Positions 26,422 through 39,402 of a stretch of 64,000 bases of DNA are shown here, piece after piece; positions within the stretch are counted from its first letter, which is position 1; every line of letters starts with the position of its first letter. The notes below the pieces were generated by a model. It made no database searches. It had not been told where the DNA came from and was given only the letters and a program-made list of their open reading frames with translations. The stretch is taken from assembly GCA_024403455.1 (NCBI GenBank), contig JAKSRR010000005.1, forward strand, positions 48,290 through 112,289, in the 5' to 3' direction. Source of the DNA: Lachnospiraceae bacterium. Its GTDB lineage: Bacteria; Bacillota; Clostridia; Lachnospirales; Lachnospiraceae. The translations under genes were made by a program, and so were the position numbers.

Positions 26422-27597
26422 ATGAAAAAGAAATTGTTTGGGATACTATTATGCCTTGCTATGCTGGTTGTAGTTCCTGTGACCGTGGCAGTAGCTACCA
26501 CAATGGAAGCAGAAGCAGCAAACAATGTTAGTGTTGGCGGCAGAAGTGTTCCTGTAACTTCCACCAGTCTGAATTTTAATAATGCGACCATCGCAAATTT
26601 TGAAACCTTTGCTATGGAACTTGCACAGCTCCCTTATCTGAATCGTGTGGAACTTTGCAACAGCAACTTAACCGATGCACATATGGAAATTCTGCAGACC
26701 ATGTACCCTAACGTAAAATTTGTTTGGGTAGTTCATATGAAGCATTGGAGTCTTCGTACGGATGCTGTTGCATTTTCAACCCAGCAGCCTAAAGAAATTA
26801 AGGAAATGCTTTATGATGCAGACATTCAGGTATTAAAGTATTGCACTGATTTAGTGGCATTAGATTTAGGACATCACAGATTAACGAACCTTTCTGTAAT
26901 TGGAGGATTAACCAATCTTAGAGTTTTGGTTTTAGCAGATAATAAGTATACCGATATTACTCCCTTATCTAATTTAACCAACTTAATGTATCTGGAATTA
27001 TTCTGCAGCCGTGTCAGCGATGTGACACCACTTATGTTCTGCGAGAATCTTTTGGACTTAAATATTTCCTTTACCAGAGTTTCCAATATCAGACCTCTTC
27101 TGTATTTCCCTAAACTGCAGAGATTATGGTTTACCCATACCCAGATTAGTGAAGCAGACAGAAACAAGCTAATTGCAACCTATCCAAATGTAACAATGGA
27201 TTATACTTCCTCTGATTCTATTTCCAAGGGTTGGAGAAATCATCCCAGATTTTCTGCAATGCGTTCCTGCTATGCAAAGAATGCTGTTTGCGGTGAGTTT
27301 GCTACGGCACAGCTGGACTACAACATTGCATTAATGAAGCTTTATAAATCCTACATCTTTGATCCAGTGTACTATGCACAGATGAATCCAGATGTATTTG
27401 CAGCATATGGTTCTAATCCGGATTTACTGTTCTATCACTTCATGGTATGTGGTATTTGGGAAGGCAGACCCTGCAGTCCTACCTTTAACTTAGGCAGCTT
27501 TGTTGCTACTCATCCGGGATGCTTTGAAATGTATGGCACTTATCTTCCCAGATATTATGCAGCCTATATTTTAGAGCAGGTAGCAAAGCAGAATTAA
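26422..27597 (+). CDS. Secreted leucine-rich-repeat protein
   Basis: 391 residues from ATG 26422 (AAGGAG upstream), which begins a signal peptide with basic MKKK, a hydrophobic core and a probable cut near EAEA-ANN. Residues about 60-260 hold leucine-rich repeats of the internalin/SDS22 kind (LTNLRVLVLADNKYTDITPL, next LTNLMYLELFCSRVSDVTPL). The C-terminal 100 residues show FDPVYYAQMNPDVFAAYG and a related FNLGSFVATHPGCFEMYG segment, a repeat seen in clostridial surface proteins. Likely extracellular and adhesive or binding; partner unknown. Confidence 0.85.
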   Translation: MKKKLFGILLCLAMLVVVPVTVAVATTMEAEAANNVSVGGRSVPVTSTSLNFNNATIANFETFAMELAQLPYLNRVELCNSNLTDAHMEILQTMYPNVKFVWVVHMKHWSLRTDAVAFSTQQPKEIKEMLYDADIQVLKYCTDLVALDLGHHRLTNLSVIGGLTNLRVLVLADNKYTDITPLSNLTNLMYLELFCSRVSDVTPLMFCENLLDLNISFTRVSNIRPLLYFPKLQRLWFTHTQISEADRNKLIATYPNVTMDYTSSDSISKGWRNHPRFSAMRSCYAKNAVCGEFATAQLDYNIALMKLYKSYIFDPVYYAQMNPDVFAAYGSNPDLLFYHFMVCGIWEGRPCSPTFNLGSFVATHPGCFEMYGTYLPRYYAAYILEQVAKQN

Positions 27598-27636
27598 TCT
27601 GCAATATTTGAAGATTTTATCGTATAATGAGTATGG

Positions 27637-27662
27637 CCCCCTCGGCGCAGAGGGGGTTTTCT
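27637..27662 (+). terminator. Terminator after the LRR gene
   Basis: CCCCCTC at 27637-27643 pairs with GAGGGGG at 27650-27656 around a six-base loop, followed by TTTTCT. Confidence 0.88.
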
Positions 27663-27706
27663 AATGTAAAAAGAAAAACGATGTTTATGAAGAAGAGGAG
27701 AACCTC

Positions 27707-28282
27707 ATGTATTTAATTGCAGGCTTGGGCAATCCCGGGAAAGATTATGATAATACCAGACACAATGCAGGCTTTGCTGCTATTGATACCATCGCAGACA
27801 CCTTTGGTATTAAGGTGATGGAATTAAAGCACAAGGGCATTTTAGGAAAAGGAATGATAGGAGGAGAGAAGGTTATTCTCTTAAAGCCACAGACCTATAT
27901 GAACCTTAGTGGTGAAAGTATTCGCGAGGTAGTGGAATACTACAAGATAGATCCAGAAAGTGAAGTCATTGTTCTTTGTGATGATATTGCTTTAGAAACG
28001 GGAGCCATTCGTATTCGTGAAAAAGGCAGTGCGGGTGGTCATAATGGGCTTAAGAATATTATCCTTCATTTGCACACAGAGAATTTTATTCGTGTGCGCA
28101 TTGGTGTTGGTGACAAACCAAAGGAAGGTGATTTGGTCAATCATGTATTAGGACATTTTGCAGGAGAGGATGCAAAGCAGATGCAGGAAGCAAATAAGCA
28201 GATTGCAAAAGCCGTAGAGTGCATGATTATGGATGGACCACAGAAGGCCATGAGTCAGTACAACACCAAGAAGAAAAAATAG
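27707..28282 (+). CDS. pth: Peptidyl-tRNA hydrolase
   Basis: 191 residues, standard size. Frees tRNA from dropped peptidyl-tRNA. Family signatures: GLGNPGKDYDNTRHNAGF with the catalytic His, KPQTYMNLSGES, LCDDIAL with the catalytic Asp region, and GGHNGLKNI. AGAGGAGA precedes the ATG. mfd begins nine bases downstream; pth-mfd is a widely conserved Firmicutes gene pair. Confidence 0.97.
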   Translation: MYLIAGLGNPGKDYDNTRHNAGFAAIDTIADTFGIKVMELKHKGILGKGMIGGEKVILLKPQTYMNLSGESIREVVEYYKIDPESEVIVLCDDIALETGAIRIREKGSAGGHNGLKNIILHLHTENFIRVRIGVGDKPKEGDLVNHVLGHFAGEDAKQMQEANKQIAKAVECMIMDGPQKAMSQYNTKKKK

Positions 28283-28291
28283 GAAACAGGT

Positions 28292-31200
28292 ATGGAGATT
28301 TATAATTCGCCGCTGGCAGAGCTCCCTTACTATGATGAGATTGTAAGCCGCTTAAAGAAGGGGCGGGACACCATCAGTGTATATGGGTGTCAGGACTCGC
28401 AGAAAGTACATATGATGCAGGCATTAGCTTCACCCTATCAGGGGAAGCTTATTTTGACGTACGCAGAAAGTCATGGTAGAGAACTCGTTTCGGAATATTC
28501 TTTTTATGATAAGAATGTTTGCTATTATCCCGCCAAGGATTTGATTTTCTATCAGGCGGATGTCAATGGAAATGCATTAGCGGCAGAGCGAATGGCGGTT
28601 CTCTCTAGGTTATTAAAGGGTGAGAATCTAACAGTTGTAACGACCTTTGATGCGTTACTCACACCTATGGTACCGGTAGAAATTTTGCGGGATTTTATTG
28701 TTACATTCCGTAAAGGGTCCATATTAGTGGAAGAGGAAGTATCGAAACTTTTAGTTCGCATGGGGTATGAAAAGAACTATCAGGTAGAGGTCAGGGGGCA
28801 GTTTTCCATTCGTGGCGGCATTATTGATATCTATGATCTTCTTTCAGAAAATCCGTATCGTATTGAACTTTGGGGAGATGAAATTGAATCCATCAGATTT
28901 TTTGATTTAATGACCCAGCGTTCCATCCAGGAGCTGGAAGAGATGACATTATATCCTTCTACGGAGCTTGTCCTTACGAAGGGGGAGAGAATTGCTGGAA
29001 TTGAAAAAATCATTAAAGAGGCAAAGGAAAGACAGAAGGAGCTAAAGGATGCCCTAAAGACGGAAGAGGCATTTCATCTGAAGGTCATTGCAGAAGATCT
29101 AGAGAGTGCAAAGAATCTGTCAGTGGCAGCCTATAATCTTGAGGGCTATATCAAATATTTTTATGATCATACAGCCTCCTTCCTAGATTATTTCTCGAAA
29201 GAAAATTTCTGTGTTCTTTTTGATGAACCTGCCAGGGTACTTCAGAACGCAGAGGATATTATTAAAGAGTTTGAAGCAAGCATGTCTCATCGATTAGAAA
29301 GCGGTTATGTACTTCCGAGACAAGCTGACTTCTTATCTAATGGTCAGGAAATCCTAGACCGGATTATGGGTGGAAGAAGTGTGGCGATTTCTACTATGCA
29401 GCTTTTTCAGCCGGAACAAAATGAACTATATTACGATCCGTATGTAAGCTATGAAGTGCAGGCACAGTCCGTTCTGTCTTTTCATGGTTCCTTTGCAGCA
29501 CTTGCGGAGGATATCAAGAAGCGAAAGGCAAAAGGAGAGAGAGTCATTATTTTATCCCCTTCCAGAAAAAGGGCAGAAAGGCTGGCAGGAGATCTTACTG
29601 ATGAGGAAGCCTATGCCTATTATACAGAGAGAATGGATCACATCCTAAAACCAGGAGAAGTGGTGGTTCTCTATGGAAAGATTCGAAAAGGATTTTCCTA
29701 TCCGCAGTTAAAATTCACAGTGATAACAGAGAGCGATATTTTTGGTACAGAGAAAAAACGCTCCCGCAGAAAACGTTTCACAGAAGGCGTAAAGATAAAG
29801 GGCTATGATGATCTGAAGGTGGGTGACTATGTTATTCACGAATATTATGGCATTGGTATCTACCGCGGCATCGAGAAAATTGAAAATGACCATATCGCCA
29901 AAGACTATATGAAGGTGGAGTATGCGAAGGGAGACAGTTTATTCGTATTAGCGTCCTCTTTTGATGTGATTGCTTTTTATGCCAGTAGGGAAGCGGAGAA
30001 GCCGCCGAAGCTACATAGTTTAAATTCCAGTGCATGGACTACTACCAAGGCAAAGGCGAAGGAGTCTGCTAAAAATGCAGCGAAAGAACTGATTCGTCTG
30101 TATGCCATTCGCAGCCAGAGAACGGGATATCATTATGCCAAGGATACGCCGTGGCAGCAGGAATTCGAGGAGCTTTTCCCTTACGAAGAAACCAGCGATC
30201 AGCTAAATGCAATTAATGCTACCAAGGAAGACATGGAAAGCGGAAAGATTATGGATCGCTTAATCTGTGGTGATGTAGGGTATGGTAAGACAGAGGTCGC
30301 CCTGCGGGCAGCCTTTAAAGCTGTCCAGGATTCTAAGCAGGTTGCCTATTTGGTGCCTACGACTATTCTTGCGCAGCAGCATTATAATACTTTCCTTTCT
30401 CGTATGAAGAATTATCCGGTACGTATTAAGATGTTGTCTCGCTTCTGCACGGCAAAGGAAACCCGTGAGATTCAGGAAGCCATGAGAGAAGGTACCGTCG
30501 ATATTGTAATAGGTACGCACAAATTACTTTCGAAAACAGCAGTCTTTAAAGATTTAGGTCTTCTCATTATTGATGAGGAGCAACGGTTTGGTGTTACCCA
30601 TAAAGAAAAGATTAAGACCATGAAGGAGAATGTTGACGTTATGACCTTAACGGCAACGCCGATTCCGCGAACCCTTCATATGTCCTTAATTGGTATCCGG
30701 GATATGAGTGTTCTGGAAGAACCGCCCCAGGACAGACTGCCTATTCAGACTTATGTTTGTGAGTATAACGAAGAGATGGTGCGGGAAGCGGTTAGTCGTG
30801 AAGTGGCCAGAGGCGGTCAGGTATATTACGTATTTAATCGTATTGAAGGGATTGAAGAATTTGCAGGAAGCGTGGCTTCCCTTGTGCCTTCTGCCAGAGT
30901 GGCCTTTGCGCATGGTCGCATGGAGGAACGAGAGTTAGAAGAAATCATGCTTCGTTTTGTGGAGGGAGAGATTGATGTTTTAGTGTCTACCACCATTATC
31001 GAAACGGGCCTTGATATTCCCAATGCGAATACTATGATTATTCATGACGCAGATCGATTTGGGTTAGCACAGCTATACCAGCTAAGAGGGCGTGTGGGAA
31101 GAAGTACAAGAACTTCTTATGCTTTCCTAATGTATCGCAGAGATAAGGTTCTCTCTGAAGTTGCGGAAAAGAGATTGTCTGCTATTCGGGAATTTACAGA

Positions 31201-31834
31201 TCTTGGTAGTGGCTACAAGATTGCCATGCGAGATTTGGAAATTCGTGGTGCTGGTAACATTTTGGGACGAGAGCAGCATGGCCAGATGGCGGCAGTGGGA
31301 TACGATCTTTACTGTAAACTTTTAGAACAGGCAATTCGGGAAGAACAGGGACTACCGGAACTAACAGAGGATGAAGTTACGGTGGATTTGGATGTAGATG
31401 CATATCTGCCAGATGACTATATTTCCAACGAATTACAAAAATTAGATATTTATAAACGATTAGCATCCTTTGGAAAAACTTCAGATTGCGATGATGTGGA
31501 GGATGAACTGAAGGATCGTTTTGGGGAACTTCCTTTGCAGGCGAAAAATCTGCTACGGGTTTCCCTTATGCGGTTAAAAGCAAAGCAGCTACATATTGAT
31601 ACCATTCGTGGTAAAAATGGAAGCATTCGCATTTTGATGCCCCCTTCGGCACCCGTCAATGTAGATGAGATTCCTGCGTTGTTAAATTATTACAAGGGTT
31701 CTTTGCGTTTGCAAACCGTAGGAAAGCCGGAGTTTACCTATACCTATGAGCCTGTGGGGCTTGTGGCAGAGGATGCAGAGCAGCTGCTTGAGGAAACGGA
31801 AAAACTATTAAAGAGCCTTGAAAAGTTGTATTAA
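28292..31834 (+). CDS. mfd: Transcription-repair coupling factor
   Basis: 1180 residues. Mfd pushes stalled RNA polymerase off lesions and recruits UvrA. N-terminal UvrB-like region (SIRGGIIDIYD), RNA-polymerase-interacting domain about 490-570 (VGDYVIHEYYGIG), RecG-like helicase with Walker A GDVGYGKTEVALR, DEEQ box IIDEEQRFG, TATPIPRTL and the QLRGRVGRS motif VI, then the C-terminal UvrA-binding domain. All helicase motifs look intact. The atp promoter -35 lies inside the last codons. Confidence 0.97.
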   Translation: MEIYNSPLAELPYYDEIVSRLKKGRDTISVYGCQDSQKVHMMQALASPYQGKLILTYAESHGRELVSEYSFYDKNVCYYPAKDLIFYQADVNGNALAAERMAVLSRLLKGENLTVVTTFDALLTPMVPVEILRDFIVTFRKGSILVEEEVSKLLVRMGYEKNYQVEVRGQFSIRGGIIDIYDLLSENPYRIELWGDEIESIRFFDLMTQRSIQELEEMTLYPSTELVLTKGERIAGIEKIIKEAKERQKELKDALKTEEAFHLKVIAEDLESAKNLSVAAYNLEGYIKYFYDHTASFLDYFSKENFCVLFDEPARVLQNAEDIIKEFEASMSHRLESGYVLPRQADFLSNGQEILDRIMGGRSVAISTMQLFQPEQNELYYDPYVSYEVQAQSVLSFHGSFAALAEDIKKRKAKGERVIILSPSRKRAERLAGDLTDEEAYAYYTERMDHILKPGEVVVLYGKIRKGFSYPQLKFTVITESDIFGTEKKRSRRKRFTEGVKIKGYDDLKVGDYVIHEYYGIGIYRGIEKIENDHIAKDYMKVEYAKGDSLFVLASSFDVIAFYASREAEKPPKLHSLNSSAWTTTKAKAKESAKNAAKELIRLYAIRSQRTGYHYAKDTPWQQEFEELFPYEETSDQLNAINATKEDMESGKIMDRLICGDVGYGKTEVALRAAFKAVQDSKQVAYLVPTTILAQQHYNTFLSRMKNYPVRIKMLSRFCTAKETREIQEAMREGTVDIVIGTHKLLSKTAVFKDLGLLIIDEEQRFGVTHKEKIKTMKENVDVMTLTATPIPRTLHMSLIGIRDMSVLEEPPQDRLPIQTYVCEYNEEMVREAVSREVARGGQVYYVFNRIEGIEEFAGSVASLVPSARVAFAHGRMEERELEEIMLRFVEGEIDVLVSTTIIETGLDIPNANTMIIHDADRFGLAQLYQLRGRVGRSTRTSYAFLMYRRDKVLSEVAEKRLSAIREFTDLGSGYKIAMRDLEIRGAGNILGREQHGQMAAVGYDLYCKLLEQAIREEQGLPELTEDEVTVDLDVDAYLPDDYISNELQKLDIYKRLASFGKTSDCDDVEDELKDRFGELPLQAKNLLRVSLMRLKAKQLHIDTIRGKNGSIRILMPPSAPVNVDEIPALLNYYKGSLRLQTVGKPEFTYTYEPVGLVAEDAEQLLEETEKLLKSLEKLY

Positions 31835-31847
31835 AAAACAGTATAAT
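31818..31847 (+). promoter_or_regulatory. Promoter of the ATP synthase operon
   Basis: TTGAAA at 31818-31823 (inside the mfd 3' end), 18-base spacer, perfect TATAAT at 31842-31847. A GGATG/CATCC hairpin (about 31879-31894) lies in the leader before atpZ. Confidence 0.65.
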
Positions 31848-31920
31848 ATTTCTGTATTATGCTATCATTTTTGTAGTGGATGCCCGGTCATCCCCGATTT
31901 ATATATTGTAAGAGCAGCGG

Positions 31921-32271
31921 ATGAACCGAGAGGAAAAGAAAAAACAGGACAGAAGGCAAACCATTCGGATGTTTGCTATGGTAAGTCAGTTTGGCTTTAG
32001 TATGCTGACCCCCATTCTTGCAGGATTCTTTTTAGGCATGTTTATCGACAAAAAGTGTGGCACGAATTTCTGGATGATTATCCTATTTGTTTTAGGAACC
32101 ATCGTAGGATTTCGAAATATCTATGTGCTTGCAACAGGCAGTATGAATAAACACAAGTACAGTCGGAACAGAGATGAAGACAGTATGCCTGTGATTACCT
32201 CTGAGGAGGAAGCCATAGCTAGGCAGCAGAACCAGAAATTACAGTCAAAGGGTGAGAATCATGCGAAGTGA
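31921..32271 (+). CDS. atpZ: AtpZ/AtpI-type ATP synthase accessory protein
   Basis: 116 residues: basic N-terminus, two membrane helices (about 17-40 and 50-70, with PILAGFFLGMFIDKK and FWMIILFVLGTIVGF), then a charged tail. This matches small AtpZ/ATPase gene-1 proteins at the head of clostridial atp operons, linked in the literature to Mg transport or c-ring assembly. Its end overlaps the start of atpI by 11 bases. Confidence 0.8.
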   Translation: MNREEKKKQDRRQTIRMFAMVSQFGFSMLTPILAGFFLGMFIDKKCGTNFWMIILFVLGTIVGFRNIYVLATGSMNKHKYSRNRDEDSMPVITSEEEAIARQQNQKLQSKGENHAK

Positions 32272-32734
32272 TGTGAAGGAAGCTGTAAAGCAGAATTTGA
32301 CCCTGTGTGAACTGATTGTAGGAATTACGATTCTTGGACTGATTGCGGAGATTGTTGTCCTCTTTGTTGCAAAGGGTACAAGAGTAGCCAACACGGTGTC
32401 CTTGTGGGTAGGTGTGCTGACAGCGATCTGGATGGCAGTGCATATGCAGTGGTCCATTGAAAAGGCGTTAGACTATGAAGCAAAAGCCTCTGTGAAAATG
32501 ATGCAGAGAAGCAGTCTTTTGCGATATGGAGTAGCCATCCTGGTACTGGCGGTAGCTGGTATAAGCGGATACTTCAATGTTGTAACCGTCTTTATAGGAA
32601 TGATATTTTTGAAGTTTGCGGCTTATGGGCAGCCTCTTGTCCATAAACCCATGGTAAAGATTTTTGGGGAACTTCCCCCAGGTCCTGTCCTTCCTGACGA
32701 GGAAGAAATGGCAGAGGCTGAAGAAGAAAAGTAG
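32261..32734 (+). CDS. atpI: ATP synthase subunit I
   Basis: 157 residues from ATG 32261 (AAAGGGTG upstream; the GTG at 32252 is less likely). Four hydrophobic helices, about 22-42, 50-65, 90-108 and 112-125, and an acidic C-terminus PDEEEMAEAEEEK. AtpI assists c-ring assembly. Position between atpZ and atpB supports the call more than sequence alone. Confidence 0.8.
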   Translation: MRSDVKEAVKQNLTLCELIVGITILGLIAEIVVLFVAKGTRVANTVSLWVGVLTAIWMAVHMQWSIEKALDYEAKASVKMMQRSSLLRYGVAILVLAVAGISGYFNVVTVFIGMIFLKFAAYGQPLVHKPMVKIFGELPPGPVLPDEEEMAEAEEEK

Positions 32735-32763
32735 TAAAAGCAATCAATTGGAGGAGTTTCATC

Positions 32764-33474
32764 ATGCCAACTGGTATGTTATTGTCTGAAAATTTGGACT
32801 TCATGGTCAAAGGTATTTTCCAGATTGGTGATACAGGAATCTGGGTAACTACGACCCATGTATGTTTATTGATTGTTCTGATTGCACTTTGCATATTTGC
32901 AATCTGTGCAGGCAGAACTATGAAGAAAGCGACCGATGTTCCTGGTGGTTTTCAGAATGTTATTGAAATCATAGTGGATATGCTAGATGGTATGGTTGGC
33001 AACACCATGGGTAAGAACGGAAAGAACTTCCGTAACTACATCGGAACACTGTTCATCTTTATTCTGATTAGTAACTTCTCTGGTCTTTTAGGACTTCGTC
33101 CACCTACAGCGGATTATGGTGTAACCCTTCCCTTAGGTCTTTTGTCCTTTACCTTGATTTTTGTTAATAAGCTTCGTTACCAGAAGCCTAGTGGTTTCTT
33201 AAAGGGTCTTTGCAATCCTTGGCCATTCTGGGCGCCCATCAATGTTATTGGTGATGTAGCTGTTCCGATTTCCCTGTCCCTGCGTTTGTTTGCAAACATT
33301 TTGTCAGGTACAGTAATGATGGCTCTGGTGTACGGACTCCTTGGCAAGATTGCTTATGGTTGGCCAAGCGTACTTCACGCATATTTCGATGTGTTCTCCG
33401 GTGCGATTCAGACATACGTATTCTGTATGCTGACGATGACGTATATTTCTGACGCCATGACTACCGAAGAGTAA
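32764..33474 (+). CDS. atpB: ATP synthase subunit a
   Basis: 236 residues, polytopic. Carries the stator half-channels facing the c-ring. The essential arginine lies in SLRLFANILSG; FRNYIGTLFIFILISN and the C-terminal AYFDVFSGAIQTYVFCMLTM helix are typical. AGGAG upstream. Third gene of the operon. Confidence 0.95.
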   Translation: MPTGMLLSENLDFMVKGIFQIGDTGIWVTTTHVCLLIVLIALCIFAICAGRTMKKATDVPGGFQNVIEIIVDMLDGMVGNTMGKNGKNFRNYIGTLFIFILISNFSGLLGLRPPTADYGVTLPLGLLSFTLIFVNKLRYQKPSGFLKGLCNPWPFWAPINVIGDVAVPISLSLRLFANILSGTVMMALVYGLLGKIAYGWPSVLHAYFDVFSGAIQTYVFCMLTMTYISDAMTTEE

Positions 33475-33502
33475 TACAAAGATTTTATTTAAGAGCAAAT
33501 AA

Positions 33503-33793
<291 letters not shown>

Positions 33794-33840
33794 GTCGAAC
33801 TGACTTTTATTTTAAAAAGAAAGGAGGCTTACGAATAAGC

Positions 33841-34376
33841 ATGGGTATGTTGTTAGAAAATGGCGCAGAAAGTATGGAGAGAATGTTTGGTCTCGACCTA
33901 CAGCTTCTCTTTGATTCTGGTCTTACCCTGCTTGCTGTATTTGTCCTTTTCCTTGTAGCATCTAACTTCCTGTTTAATCCTGTTCGCAAGATGTTAGATG
34001 GCAGAAAGAAACGTATCGAAGAAGATCTGACGAATGCACAGAACGAGAAGGACGCAGCTGAAAAGATGCGTGCTGAGTACGAAGCAAAGATTAAGGATAC
34101 AGATAAGGAAGTAGAACGTATTCTCGCAGATGCTAGAAAGAAAGCTCTCGATCAGGAGATGAAGATTGTAGCAGATGCAAGAGAAGAGGCAGCAGGTATC
34201 ATCAAGAGAGCCCAGGATGAAGCCCTTCTTGAGAAGAAGAAAGTTGCTGACGAGATGAAGCAGGAAATGATTGCTGTTGCATCTCTGATGGCAGGTAAAG
34301 TTGTAGCAGGAAATATCGATACAACCATTCAGGATAGTCTAATTGAAGACACATTAAAGGAAATAGGTGACAGTAC

Positions 34377-34389
<13 letters not shown>
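33841..34389 (+). CDS. atpF: ATP synthase subunit b
   Basis: 182 residues: one N-terminal membrane helix (about 20-40, LLAVFVLFLVASNFLF) preceded by a 19-residue lead, then a long Ala/Glu/Lys coiled coil to the end. Peripheral stalk. Overlaps atpH by 13 bases. Confidence 0.94.
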
Positions 34390-36472
<2,083 letters not shown>

Positions 36473-36476
36473 AAGT

Positions 36477-36546
36477 TTTCCCTTTGGGAAATAAATGTAA
36501 TTAAATTTCTCCTTGGCAGGCTTTGGGCTTTAGGTTCAAAGCCTGC
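36477..36546 (+). other. Two hairpins in the atpA-atpG gap
   Basis: TTTCCC/GGGAAA (36477-36491, three-base loop) is followed by a perfect 10-bp stem, GCAGGCTTTG at 36516-36525 with CAAAGCCTGC at 36537-36546, loop 11 bases. No T-run follows, so this is not a terminator. Likely an mRNA stability or processing element between subunits needed in different amounts. Confidence 0.75.
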
Positions 36547-36574
36547 AGGTTGAGAAAAAGGCAAGGTGATATAA

Positions 36575-38913
<2,339 letters not shown>

Positions 38914-38934
38914 TCCTGAAAGGAGAATAGTCTG

Positions 38935-39339
38935 GTGGCTGATAACACGATTAAATTAAGAATTGTGACTCCCGACAGAGTTTTCTTTGAAGGGGACGTT
39001 GTCATGGTAGAATTCAATACCACGGAAGGCGAGATTGGTATCTATAAGAACCATGTGCCGACAACATGTATTGTTAAGCCCGGTATTCTCACCATTACAA
39101 CCGAAGAGGGAGTAAAGAATGCTGCACTGCATGCAGGTTTTGTAGAGATTTTGAAGGATAGTGTCACAATATTGGCAGAGCTGGTAGAATGGCCTACAGA
39201 AATCGACGTAGAGCGTGCAGAAAAAGCAAAGACTAGAGCTGAGGAAAGACTGGGACAGAAGGCAGATGGTATGGATACTCTTCGTGCAGAGCTTGCACTA
39301 CAGAGAGCTATCGCCAGAATTTCTTCCGTGAAGATGTAA
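38935..39339 (+). CDS. atpC: ATP synthase subunit epsilon
   Basis: 134 residues from a GTG with AAAGGAG upstream. Beta-sandwich (IVTPDRVFFEGDVVMVEF, GEIGIYKNHVP) plus C-terminal helical hairpin ERAEKAKTRAEERL. Regulates hydrolysis. Last gene of the operon, with terminator 19 bases on. Confidence 0.95.
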   Translation: MADNTIKLRIVTPDRVFFEGDVVMVEFNTTEGEIGIYKNHVPTTCIVKPGILTITTEEGVKNAALHAGFVEILKDSVTILAELVEWPTEIDVERAEKAKTRAEERLGQKADGMDTLRAELALQRAIARISSVKM

Positions 39340-39357
39340 GAATACAGAAAGTGACAG

Positions 39358-39385
39358 AGGGCCGGCGTATACCGGCCCTTTTCTT
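39358..39385 (+). terminator. Terminator of the ATP synthase operon
   Basis: GGGCCGG at 39359-39365 pairs with CCGGCCC at 39372-39378 around a six-base loop, then TTTTCTTT. Confidence 0.92.
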
Positions 39386-39402
39386 TCGAAAAGGAAAAAC
39401 CA

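Noticed and set aside
27623-27628. TATAAT as promoter of pth
   Set aside because: A strong terminator at 27637-27662 lies between it and pth, and the -35 region is poor.
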